38,459 nucleotides of DNA from Pseudomonadota bacterium (GTDB lineage Bacteria; Myxococcota_A; UBA796; SXON01): assembly GCA_030684355.1 (NCBI GenBank), contig JAUXTN010000137.1, positions 1-38,459 on the forward strand, read 5' to 3'. Positions within the stretch are counted from its first letter, which is position 1; each line of letters opens with the position of its first letter. The position numbers and the translations under genes were made by a program. Of the stretch, positions 31,400-38,459 are shown one piece after another. The notes below the pieces were generated by a model. The model saw nothing but the letters and a program-made list of their open reading frames with translations. It made no database searches and was not told the origin of the DNA.

Positions 31400-32443
31400 C
31401 TACTCGCCCGGTTCGAGGTCCAGGATCGCGAGCTCGGGCCGGCACAGGAAGCGGAGCCTCGGGGCGTCGTACCGCTCCATCCCCACCCCGCGCGAGACGT
31501 AGAGCTGGCCTCTCGCCGCCCCGCTGCTCGACCGCGGGAGGGCCGTGAGCCCGACGGCCCAGCTCCGCGGCACGTTCGAGAGCGTCATCAGGGGGCCGAT
31601 GAACGGGAGCCGCACCTGGCCGCCGTGGATGTGTCCCGCGAGGATGAGATCGGCGTCCGGGGCCGTGAGCGACACGTCCGGGCGGTGGGCCAGCACGAGG
31701 TGGGGCTTGGACGTGGGCGGGATCGGGGGGTGGCTGGAGGCGGCGTCCAGGGGCGCGAGCGCCGTGAGGACGACCGGCCCGAGGTCGAACGTGCGGCTCG
31801 ACGTCACGACCTCGATGGGGAGGCCCTCGAAGAGGGTGGGCCACGCGTCGGGGTCGACGTCGCCGCGCACGGCGAAGGACCCGAGGCGCGGGGCCAGGCC
31901 GACGAGGGCCGCCTGGAGCGCGCCCCGCTGCGCAGCGAACACGGCCATGTCGCGGGTCTGGATGTAGTCGCCGGCGAACAGCACGAGGTCCGGGTCCGCG
32001 GCCTTCACCGCCTCGATGGCGGCGCGCTCGTGGGCGCCCACCTCGTCCGTCTGGAGGTCCGCCACGAGCACCACCCGGAGCGGAGCGGCGAGGCCGGGGA
32101 CGGCGATGCGGGTCGTCGTCACCTCGAGCCAGCTCGGCTCGACGAAGAAGGCGTCGAGGCCGACCAGGGCGACAACACCCGCGAGGAGGGCGGGGACCGC
32201 GCGGCGGGTCACGACGGCCATGGCCACGAGGAGCACGGGCAGGTGCAGGAACCCGGCCCACGCGGTCGCCTGGAGCAGGCCGAACATCCCCCAGCCGAGG
32301 GCGAATCGACCCGCCACGGTCACGACGAGGAAGGCCACCGCCACGACGAGCAGCGCCCGGGAGGGGGCCCGCGTGCGGTGGAGGACGACGAGCGCGGCGA
32401 CGTCGGCGACGGCGAGCACGAGGTTGGTGACGAGGGGGATCAT
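31400..32443 (-). CDS. Membrane-anchored metallophosphoesterase-like protein with altered metal motifs
   Basis: A 347-residue protein with three or four N-terminal membrane segments (residues 5-98) and a calcineurin-like phosphoesterase domain, the layout of YkuE-type enzymes. Motifs are VADLQTD (D129, but Gln131 in place of the usual His), FAGDY (D159), VRGDVD (residues 193-197, in place of GNHD), LAHRPD (H253) and AGHIHGGQ (H271, H273). Several ligands for the two-metal site remain, while the His of the first motif and the Asn-His of the third are replaced. It may use an altered metal site, or have lost activity. It lies 65 bases before the DUF4097 gene stop and is the last gene before the bfd promoter region. 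Confidence 0.78.
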   Translation of the reverse strand: MIPLVTNLVLAVADVAALVVLHRTRAPSRALLVVAVAFLVVTVAGRFALGWGMFGLLQATAWAGFLHLPVLLVAMAVVTRRAVPALLAGVVALVGLDAFFVEPSWLEVTTTRIAVPGLAAPLRVVLVADLQTDEVGAHERAAIEAVKAADPDLVLFAGDYIQTRDMAVFAAQRGALQAALVGLAPRLGSFAVRGDVDPDAWPTLFEGLPIEVVTSSRTFDLGPVVLTALAPLDAASSHPPIPPTSKPHLVLAHRPDVSLTAPDADLILAGHIHGGQVRLPFIGPLMTLSNVPRSWAVGLTALPRSSSGAARGQLYVSRGVGMERYDAPRLRFLCRPELAILDLEPGE

Positions 32444-32508
32444 TCGCGACGGACTATCGGGGGCGGCGCGGTCGTCCGCAAGCCCATCCGTCCGCTGGGC
32501 GAGGCAGG

Positions 32509-33144
32509 CTACACGCGCTCGATCGTCGCCCGCCCGCTCGCCGTGCGCACCCGGAGGAGCGGCCCCGCCTTGTCGTGGGCCACCCCGTCGAGCGTCTCGC
32601 CGCCAAGGGACTCCACGTCGAGGTCGTAGCCGCCTTCCGGCACCGTGAGCCTCACGTCGCCCACGCCGACGCCGACGCTCACCTCGGTGGGGACCGCGGC
32701 GAAGCCCAGCGTGGCGTCTCCCCAGCCCGCCTGCACGCGCACGGTCTGGCCGAGGAGGCCCTCGGCGACGACGTTGCCGTCCCCCACCTCGATCGACAGG
32801 TCACTGCTGACGCCCTCGACCCGTACGTCGCCCTGGCCGGTGCGCACGTCGACCGCGAGGCCGAGCGGCACGGTGAGCACGATGTCCGCGCCGCAGGGCA
32901 GGAGCGTCTCGCAGCGGGCCTCGATGCGCAGGATGCCGTCCACGACGCGCTGCGTGGTGGTGAGGCTCGCCGCGCCCCACATCGTGCGGCCCACCTGGAT
33001 GGTCGTCCCGCCCGCGTTGACCGTCACGTTGCCGGCGTCGACCTCGACCCGCACCGCGAGCACGTCGCCACCGACGACCGCGTGGTCGGCGGTCTCCGTC
33101 GGGGTGCAGCCGGCAAGGATGAAGAGGAGCGGGGCGGCGCGCAT
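32509..33144 (-). CDS. DUF4097-like beta-helical lipoprotein
   Basis: A 211-residue lipoprotein (signal MRAAPLLFILAGC, lipobox LAGC). The mature part is a run of short strands with repeated GxG/GDV turns: VRVEVDAGNVTVNAGG, VDVRTGQGDVRVEG, LSIEVGDGNVVAEGL, VRVQAGWGDATLGF and VSVGVGVGDVRLTVPEGG. This is typical of DUF4097/DUF4098 'putative adhesin' domains, which form a right-handed beta solenoid. The role is unknown; such proteins are often membrane anchored or linked to stress or efflux loci. It lies 46 bases downstream of miaA on the same strand, with a weak ribosome binding site. Confidence 0.75.
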   Translation of the reverse strand: MRAAPLLFILAGCTPTETADHAVVGGDVLAVRVEVDAGNVTVNAGGTTIQVGRTMWGAASLTTTQRVVDGILRIEARCETLLPCGADIVLTVPLGLAVDVRTGQGDVRVEGVSSDLSIEVGDGNVVAEGLLGQTVRVQAGWGDATLGFAAVPTEVSVGVGVGDVRLTVPEGGYDLDVESLGGETLDGVAHDKAGPLLRVRTASGRATIERV

Positions 33145-33190
33145 GGTCTTTCGGGTCTCGTTGGATGGACACCGGCACCGCGGGTGGGCG

Positions 33191-34051
33191 CTACCGACCC
33201 TGCAAGAACGCCCGAGCGGCTGTCTCCTTCACGTCCGTCCGCGGGAAAAATCCCATCGATCGCAGGAAGCCGCGCTGCTTCCTGGCGAGGTGGCGCGTGT
33301 CTCGCTTTGTCAGCCGGACGGCCTCGTCCAGCGGGAGCTCGCCTGCCAGGTGGGCGGCGAGGTAGCGATAGCCCAGGGACAACATGGGCTTCAGCTCCCG
33401 GCTCCAGCCCTGGTCGAGCAGCCCGCGGACCTCCTCGAGGTACCCGGCGGCCATCATCGCGTCGACGCGCTCGTCGAGGCGCTCGTACAGATCGTCGCGA
33501 TCGATCCAGATGACCTCGGCGTCCCGACGCTCGTGGGGGTCCTCGGCGTGCAGCGCGGAGAGCGGGCGGCCCGTGAGCGCGTGGATCTCCAGGCCGCGGA
33601 CGACACGCACGCGGTCGTTCGGGTGGAGCCGTGCGGCGAGGACGGGGTCGACCTCCTGGAGGCGCGCGTGGGGGTCCGGGAGGGCCTCGAGCGCGGCGCG
33701 GAGGGCGAGATCGACGGGCGGCGCGGGCACGAGGCCGCAGAGCCAGGCCCGCAGGTAGAAGGGCGTGCCGCCGCAGAGCACGACGGGGCCGGTCGACGCG
33801 GCGGCGTCGGCCTCGGCGACGAAGTCCGCGGCGGAGAAGGGCTCGTCGAGGTTCCGGATGTCGATGCACCGGTGCGGGATCGCGGCGCGGATCTCGACCG
33901 ACACCTTCGCGGTGCCGATGTCCATGCCGCGGTAGACCTGCATGGCGTCCATCGAGACGACGGTGGCGCCGTGCGCCGCGGCGATCTCCAGCGCGGCGTC
34001 GGACTTGCCGGCGCCGGTCGGGCCGACGAGGACGACGGGGCGGACGGACAT
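33191..34051 (-). CDS. miaA: tRNA dimethylallyltransferase
   Basis: A 286-residue MiaA. It has the P-loop GPTGAGKS (residues 10-17), SMDAMQVYRGMDIGTAK, PHRCIDIRNLDEPFSAADFV, LCGGTPFYLRAWLCGL, RVVRGLEIHALTGRPLS and LGYRYLAAHLAGE, then KRDTRHLARKQRGFLRS. It adds a dimethylallyl group to A37 of tRNAs that read codons starting with U. It follows mutL by 12 bases, the mutL-miaA order widely conserved in Proteobacteria. The C-terminus is slightly short compared with E. coli but all catalytic motifs are intact. Confidence 0.96.
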   Translation of the reverse strand: MSVRPVVLVGPTGAGKSDAALEIAAAHGATVVSMDAMQVYRGMDIGTAKVSVEIRAAIPHRCIDIRNLDEPFSAADFVAEADAAASTGPVVLCGGTPFYLRAWLCGLVPAPPVDLALRAALEALPDPHARLQEVDPVLAARLHPNDRVRVVRGLEIHALTGRPLSALHAEDPHERRDAEVIWIDRDDLYERLDERVDAMMAAGYLEEVRGLLDQGWSRELKPMLSLGYRYLAAHLAGELPLDEAVRLTKRDTRHLARKQRGFLRSMGFFPRTDVKETAARAFLQGR

Positions 34052-34063
34052 GGACCCCCTCCC

Positions 34064-36124
34064 CTACGCCCGGTGGAAGCGGCGTTCGAGCTCGCTCGTG
34101 CCGACGCGGATCGCGACAGGGCGGCCGTGCGCGCACACGGAGAAGTCGACTTCGTCGAGGGAGACGAGCAGGGCGCGCATCTCCAGCTCGGAGAGCACCT
34201 GGCCGGCGCGGACGCTGGTGTGGCAGGCGCGCGTCGCGAGCGCGAGCTGCAGGCGATCGTCCGCCGCGGTGGCGCCGCCGCCCTCGGCGAGCTCGTCGGC
34301 GATGTCGGCGAGGAGCGTGTGGAGGTCCATGTCGCGGAGCGCGGCGGGGAGCGCCTGGACGGCGAAGCTGCCGCCGCCCATCGGCGCGATGTCGAGGCCG
34401 TAGGGGGCGAGACGGTCGACCTGGGCGGCGAGGAGGCGCGCGCGGGCAGCCGGGAGCTCGATCATCACGGGCACGAGCAGCCGCTGGGCACCGCCGAGGG
34501 CGGCGCGGGGGTCCCGCATGAGCTTGTAGAGGGTGACGCGCTCGTGGGCGGCGTGCTGGTCGATGACGACGAGCTCGCCGGCGCCCTCGCAGAGCACGTA
34601 CGTGAGCGCGAGCTGGCCCACGACGCGGAGATCGCGGAAGCGCGCGACCGGCAGGAGGGAGTCGGACGGGAGGGGGCGGGCGGGCGCTGGGGCGGGGGCG
34701 GGGGGCGCGGCGATCCGGGGGGTGACCGCCGGCGGGGCAGAGACCGGGAAGGCAGGAGGAATGGGCGTCGCGCGGGGCATCGGGGCGGCGTTGGCGCCTG
34801 GCGTCGCGACGCGGAGGGCCGCCGCTGCGTCAGCGAGGTCCTCGTGAGCGGGGGCGGTGCGTTCGGACGCGCCTTCGCCCGGATCCGGCGCGGACCACGG
34901 CGGCACCTCCGCGGTGTGGGGGCGCCACCCCTCCGGAACTTCCTCCGCCGGGCGCTCGGATACGAAGACGCGCGGCGGCATCTCCTCGCGCCGCTCCAGA
35001 TCCCGGTCGAGCTCGCGCGGTGCGTCGGAGCGCTCCTCCGCGCTGCGCGGCGGCGTCCACCCGAGGCCGATCTGCGCGGCGGACGGCGGCGCGGCCGCGG
35101 GCTGGTAGCGCGACTCGACCGCGACCGGGCGACGGATCCCGTGCTCGCGCAGCGCGTTGCGCAGCCCCTCGGTGATGGCGTTCTGGAGCGCATACCCGTT
35201 GACGAAGCGCACCTCCGTCTTGGCGGGGTGCACGTTCACGTCGACGTCCTCGGGGGGGATGCGCACCTCGAGGATGACGACGGGGTAGCGGTCCTTCGGG
35301 ACGATGCCCGCGTAGGCGGCGGTGACGGCGCGGCGGAGCACGAGGTCTCTCACGTAGCGGCCGTTCACGTAGAGCCAGGAGCTGCCCTGGGGCGACGCGC
35401 GGTGCACGCCGACGGGCGAGAGCAGGGCGTCCACCTCCAGCGTGCCCCGGGAGAGAGACACGGGCACGAGGGCCTCGCCGTGGGCGCCGAGCAGATCCGC
35501 GGCGCGACGCGCGCGGTTGCCGCTCGGGGGGCACCGGAGGAGCGTGCGGTCGTCGTGGGTGACCTCCAGATCGAGGTCCGGCCGGATGAGGGCTTCGCGG
35601 GTCACGGCTTCGAGGCAGTGGCCGAGCTCGGTCTCGACGCTGCGGAGGAACTTGCGACGGGCGGGCACGTTGAAGAACAGCGACGCGACCGACACCTCCG
35701 TGCCCGGCGCGGCGCCCGCGGGCGAGACGTCCAGCAGCTTGCCGCCCTCGACCCGGATGTGGGTGCCGGCCTCGGCGTCCCGCTGGCGCGTCAGGAGGTC
35801 GAACTTCGAGACGCTCGCGATGCTCGGGATCGCCTCGCCGCGGAAGCCCAGCGTCGCGATGCGGAACAGATCGTCATCGTGCAGGATCTTGCTCGTGGCG
35901 TGCCGCTCCAGGCACATCACCGCGTCGGTCCGGTTCATGCCCGAGCCGTCGTCCACGATGCGGACGAGGTTGCGTCCGCCCGCGCGCAGGTGCACGCCGA
36001 GGCTGGTGGCGCCGGCGTCGAGCGCGTTCTCGACGAGCTCCTTCACCACGGACGCGGGCCGTTCGACGACCTCGCCCGCGGCGATCTTGTTGATCAGGTG
36101 CTCTTCGAGGATGCGTACGGCCAC
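34064..36124 (-). CDS. mutL: DNA mismatch repair protein MutL
   Basis: About 686 residues. The N-terminal GHKL ATPase is complete: AAGEVVERPASVVKELVENALD, the DDGSGM ATP site, LGFRGEAIPSIASVS and the second-domain lysine region. A Pro/Ala-rich linker (roughly residues 350-490) leads to the C-terminal dimerisation domain. There, IDQHAAHERVTLYK (D522) resembles the DQHAX2EX4E endonuclease motif, but the last Glu is replaced by Tyr (position 533). ACHTSVRAG and VCAHGRP stand for the other zinc-site motifs. The start is taken as GTG 36124 because it gives VAVRILEEHLINKIAAGEVV, where MutL proteins begin; a GTG at 36193 would add 23 Pro/Arg-rich residues. It is coupled to miaA downstream. Confidence 0.93.
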   Translation of the reverse strand: MAVRILEEHLINKIAAGEVVERPASVVKELVENALDAGATSLGVHLRAGGRNLVRIVDDGSGMNRTDAVMCLERHATSKILHDDDLFRIATLGFRGEAIPSIASVSKFDLLTRQRDAEAGTHIRVEGGKLLDVSPAGAAPGTEVSVASLFFNVPARRKFLRSVETELGHCLEAVTREALIRPDLDLEVTHDDRTLLRCPPSGNRARRAADLLGAHGEALVPVSLSRGTLEVDALLSPVGVHRASPQGSSWLYVNGRYVRDLVLRRAVTAAYAGIVPKDRYPVVILEVRIPPEDVDVNVHPAKTEVRFVNGYALQNAITEGLRNALREHGIRRPVAVESRYQPAAAPPSAAQIGLGWTPPRSAEERSDAPRELDRDLERREEMPPRVFVSERPAEEVPEGWRPHTAEVPPWSAPDPGEGASERTAPAHEDLADAAAALRVATPGANAAPMPRATPIPPAFPVSAPPAVTPRIAAPPAPAPAPARPLPSDSLLPVARFRDLRVVGQLALTYVLCEGAGELVVIDQHAAHERVTLYKLMRDPRAALGGAQRLLVPVMIELPAARARLLAAQVDRLAPYGLDIAPMGGGSFAVQALPAALRDMDLHTLLADIADELAEGGGATAADDRLQLALATRACHTSVRAGQVLSELEMRALLVSLDEVDFSVCAHGRPVAIRVGTSELERRFHRA

Positions 36125-36228
36125 GGTCGCGTCTAACCCGGCGGCGTCGGGGAACGCGCGATGCCAGGCGGGAGGTGGTCGCGGCCGCGCCACTTCCGCT
36201 CGAGCTGCGGCTGCGCTACCGTGGCCGG

Positions 36229-37680
36229 ATGTGGTGGCTCCTGGCGTGCGCGTGTCCGACCTTCGAAGCGCTCGAAGTCTCGGATCGGACCCAGGCCGGC
36301 AACGCGACGGCGTTCGCGCGGGTCTCCGACGCCGTAGACCTCTTCGCGGCGTGGACGGCGCGCGACGGCGTGTGCCTCGACACGGTCGAGGTGGTCGACA
36401 CCATCGAGCTCCCCGAGGTCCTCGACGTCGACGGGTGGCAGACCCTGGGCGTGTTCCACGGGGGCCGCCGCAGGGTCGAGATCGCCGCGGCGTACTTCCC
36501 GCTGGCGGAGACGGTCACGCACGAGCTCTGCCACGCGCTCGACTACATGGAGGACCTCGCCGAGGCGCGCCCCGACATCTTCACCGGGGAGGACCTGGAG
36601 GTGCCCGAGGCGTACCCGACGGACGAACTGAAGCGCGCCGAGGCGTTCGCCCAGGCGTGCGAGGTCGGCGGCGTCGACGTCTCCATCGAGCTCGCGTACG
36701 AGTCGGTGTGCTGGGTCGAGCCGTTCGGCCAGCTCCTCGACCCCACCGCGCGCTTCCTCGCCGAGGAGGTCTTCCCCGGCGCCTCGCGGTTGGCGGTCTC
36801 CGACGCACCCGTGGCGCTCCGGCGGCGGGAGCTGACGCTCGACCTCCCCGTCGGCGGCGTCGAGAGCGTCATCGGCACCCCGACCGACCTCTACGCCCTC
36901 GTCCAACATGCGTCGCGACGGCAGCCTCGCTCGTACACGCTCACCCTCTCCCGGCTCGACCCCGACACGGGTGCGGCGCGCAGCGAGCAGACGCTCGATC
37001 TCCCCGCCGGCTACTGGCACGGGAAGCTCCTCGCCAGCGACGGGCCCCCCCTGCTCCTCGTCTGGAACACGTTCCGGGAGGACCCCGTCGCCACCGTCTA
37101 CGCGATCGACGGTGACACCCTCCTGCCCCTCGGCTTCACCCTGCCGGAGCCCTGGAACATCGAGGGCGCCGTGTTCGACGGGGTCCTGGTCTCCACGACG
37201 CAGACCATCCGGTCCGTCGTGACCGGCGATGTGTACCTCTTCGGCGGTGTGCGCGCGTGGGACCTCGCGACGGGACTCGATCATCCCCTCTCCTTCCCCG
37301 AGGACGAGTGGGGCCTCTCGGTGTGGGCCAGCGGCTTCCTGCCGGGCCCGGACGGGCTGGAGATGGTCAGCACCGACGGCTACTCCCGCCTCGATCTCGC
37401 GACGGGCACGTGGTCGCGGGACCCCTCGCCGCCCTACGCGCGCGGGCTGCTCCGGCTCGGCGACAAGCGCATCCACCTCGTCTCGCTCGCCTACCAGTTC
37501 GAATTCGTCGTGCACGACCTCGCCGAGGACACCTGGTCCTTCGTCGAGGGGGCCTGCGAGGACGACCTCGGCTCGCCCTACACCGCGGCCTACGCCCAGG
37601 TCGGAGATCGCGCTTTCATCGTGCCGTATCTCTACCGTGGCGAGGACGGCCTGGTCGCCTGGGAGCTGACCGTCGATTGA
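36229..37680 (+). CDS. HExxH-motif lipoprotein with a propeller-like C-terminal half
   Basis: A 483-residue putative lipoprotein with an unusually short signal (MWWLLACACP). The N-terminal domain has a zinc-protease motif, VTHELCHALDYM (H98, E99, H102), and 44 residues later RAEAFAQACE, whose Glu is the likely third metal ligand as in gluzincins. It therefore looks like a small peptidase of unassigned family. From about residue 200 on, repeated strand blocks with DLATG-type turns (RLDPDTGAARSEQTLDLP, VRAWDLATGLDHPLSF, SRLDLATGTWSRDP, FVVHDLAEDTWSFVEG) suggest a beta propeller or Kelch-like fold. It is divergent from mutL (104 bases between starts). Location is probably periplasmic or surface. 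Family and substrate are unknown. Confidence 0.72.
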   Translation: MWWLLACACPTFEALEVSDRTQAGNATAFARVSDAVDLFAAWTARDGVCLDTVEVVDTIELPEVLDVDGWQTLGVFHGGRRRVEIAAAYFPLAETVTHELCHALDYMEDLAEARPDIFTGEDLEVPEAYPTDELKRAEAFAQACEVGGVDVSIELAYESVCWVEPFGQLLDPTARFLAEEVFPGASRLAVSDAPVALRRRELTLDLPVGGVESVIGTPTDLYALVQHASRRQPRSYTLTLSRLDPDTGAARSEQTLDLPAGYWHGKLLASDGPPLLLVWNTFREDPVATVYAIDGDTLLPLGFTLPEPWNIEGAVFDGVLVSTTQTIRSVVTGDVYLFGGVRAWDLATGLDHPLSFPEDEWGLSVWASGFLPGPDGLEMVSTDGYSRLDLATGTWSRDPSPPYARGLLRLGDKRIHLVSLAYQFEFVVHDLAEDTWSFVEGACEDDLGSPYTAAYAQVGDRAFIVPYLYRGEDGLVAWELTVD

Positions 37681-37733
37681 GCTCCGGCTTGCCCCGGCGG
37701 GTCTTGTGTCGAACCTCAAAGGAGGGGGGTCAC

Positions 37734-38459
37734 ATGGAAGAGGACCAGTTTCGAGGGCAGGAGCCGGGCGGGCAGGAGCCGAGCGGGGAGCGTGTCTCGC
37801 AGGAGGCGGTCGACCGCTTGCGCATGCTCCTGGGCGGCACCCGCATGGCGATGTTGACGACGATGGAGCCCGGCGGCGCGCTCCGCAGCCGCCCCATGGC
37901 CGTGCAGGAGATCAACGATGACGGCGAGGCGTGGCTCATCACGCAGCGCACCTCCGCGAAGGTCGACGACGTGGAGCGCGAGCACCATGTGAACCTCTCG
38001 TTCACGCGCCCCATGCGCGGCCGCTACCTGTCGATGAGCGGGCGCGCGCTGGTCGTCCGGGATGATGCCAAGCTCCGCCAGCTCTGGCAGCCCTCGCTCC
38101 AGGTGTGGTTCCCCGAGGGCCTCGACGACCCCGATCTGTGTCTCCTGCGCGTGCGCATCGACAAGGCGGAGACGTGGAACGCCACCGTCGGCACGGTCGC
38201 TCACGTGGCGCGGCTCGCCGGCACCATCCTCGGGCGCGCCCCGAAGTCCGGCCACGACGAGGGCCGCGACACGCTGATCATCCGCACCAACCAGCCCGGG
38301 ATCGGCGACACCGCCGGCATCCTCGGGTCGGCCGGCGGCAGCATGGGCGTCGCGCCGCGCGCGCCGAAGGGCGGCGGCGGTCCGCGCGTGGTGGGGACGG
38401 CGGGGAGCACGATGGGCGAGGCGCCGATGACCGGCCGCGGGACCGCCGCGCGGGCCGAG
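37734..38459 (+). CDS. PNPOx-fold general stress protein, 3' end outside the window
   Basis: The frame is open to the last base (242 codons seen), so the C-terminus is missing. Residues 22-150 match the pyridoxamine 5'-phosphate oxidase-like, FMN-binding split-barrel fold of general stress protein 26: MLTTMEPGGALRSRPMAV, GEAWLITQRTSAKVDDVER, HHVNLSFTRPMRGRYLSMSG, then QPSLQVWFPEGLDDPDL and LLRVRIDKAETWN. Such proteins bind FMN or F420; the reaction is usually unknown. Beyond residue 150 is a Gly/Ala/Pro-rich tail with a repeated SxGxxMGxAP theme, not part of the usual fold. AAAGGAGG lies 8 bases before the ATG, the best ribosome binding site in the window, so strong translation is expected. 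Confidence 0.85.
   Translation, partial: MEEDQFRGQEPGGQEPSGERVSQEAVDRLRMLLGGTRMAMLTTMEPGGALRSRPMAVQEINDDGEAWLITQRTSAKVDDVEREHHVNLSFTRPMRGRYLSMSGRALVVRDDAKLRQLWQPSLQVWFPEGLDDPDLCLLRVRIDKAETWNATVGTVAHVARLAGTILGRAPKSGHDEGRDTLIIRTNQPGIGDTAGILGSAGGSMGVAPRAPKGGGGPRVVGTAGSTMGEAPMTGRGTAARAE

Noticed and set aside
29000..32629. 1209-residue open frame on the plus strand
   Set aside because: It runs across aroA, accA, bfr, bfd and the phosphoesterase gene on the other strand, all well supported. It has no domain and an odd composition.
36125..36193. Upstream GTG start for MutL
   Set aside because: It would add 23 Pro/Arg-rich residues before the conserved MutL N-terminus and reach into the promoter region of the divergent gene.
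1..38459. CRISPR arrays, tRNA or rRNA genes, IS elements, phage genes
   Set aside because: None was seen by eye: no spaced direct repeats, no tRNA-like cloverleaf in the short spacers, and no transposase or integrase motifs. A tool-based scan for tRNA or small RNA was not possible.

Overview
The window is G+C-rich DNA (about 70% by eye, codon third positions almost all G or C) from what looks like a Gram-negative bacterium, most likely a myxobacterium-like lineage (Myxococcota or former Deltaproteobacteria). This is inferred from the many secreted lipoproteins, the outer-membrane-type proteins, the Asp-rich calcium-binding tail of one lipoprotein, and the housekeeping gene order aroA-cmk-...-rpsA-lapA. 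Coding density is very high. I saw no rRNA, tRNA, IS element, phage gene or CRISPR array, and no gap over 300 bases without a gene. Both ends cut through genes.

Layout. (1) 1-5880: an unrecognised gene coupled to an MltA-like murein hydrolase candidate, a 943-residue alkaline-phosphatase-superfamily exported protein, a DUF962/Mpo1-like membrane protein and a tiny Cys4 zinc-ribbon protein. (2) 5993-7357: a stand-alone receiver domain followed 3 bases later by a WYL-domain transcription regulator. (3) 7431-16307: an envelope block made of a CehA/McbA-type PHP metallohydrolase lipoprotein coupled to a beta-barrel candidate; an opposite-strand membrane protein with three copies of a helical repeat; a lipoprotein carrying a vertebrate-type protein-arginine deiminase domain, coupled to a HEAT-repeat exported protein; and a lamin-tail-domain lipoprotein. 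(4) 16354-18144: stress-type genes (DksA-like zinc finger, PRC-barrel protein, small membrane protein, CsbD). (5) 18368-22680: TruC-type pseudouridine synthase, TesB thioesterase, an SDR plus TetR pair with twin operator-like palindromes, and a SanA/YdcF-like protein. (6) 22681-36124: an unbroken minus-strand block of housekeeping genes. In transcription order these are mutL-miaA, a DUF4097 lipoprotein, a metallophosphoesterase-like protein, bfd-bfr-accA behind a Fur-box match, aroA-cmk, an MBOAT/SGNH polysaccharide O-acetylation pair, rpsA and lapA. (7) 36229-end: an HExxH lipoprotein and a truncated PNPOx-fold general-stress flavoprotein.

The points most worth following are: the PAD lipoprotein with a complete Asp/His/Asp/Cys catalytic set, next to HEAT-repeat and lamin-tail proteins; the O-acetylation pair lying inside the aroA-cmk-rpsA neighbourhood; the Fur-box-headed bfd-bfr-accA run; the triple-repeat membrane protein; and the SDR/TetR operator pair. 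All functions come from motifs read by eye; no database search was run.
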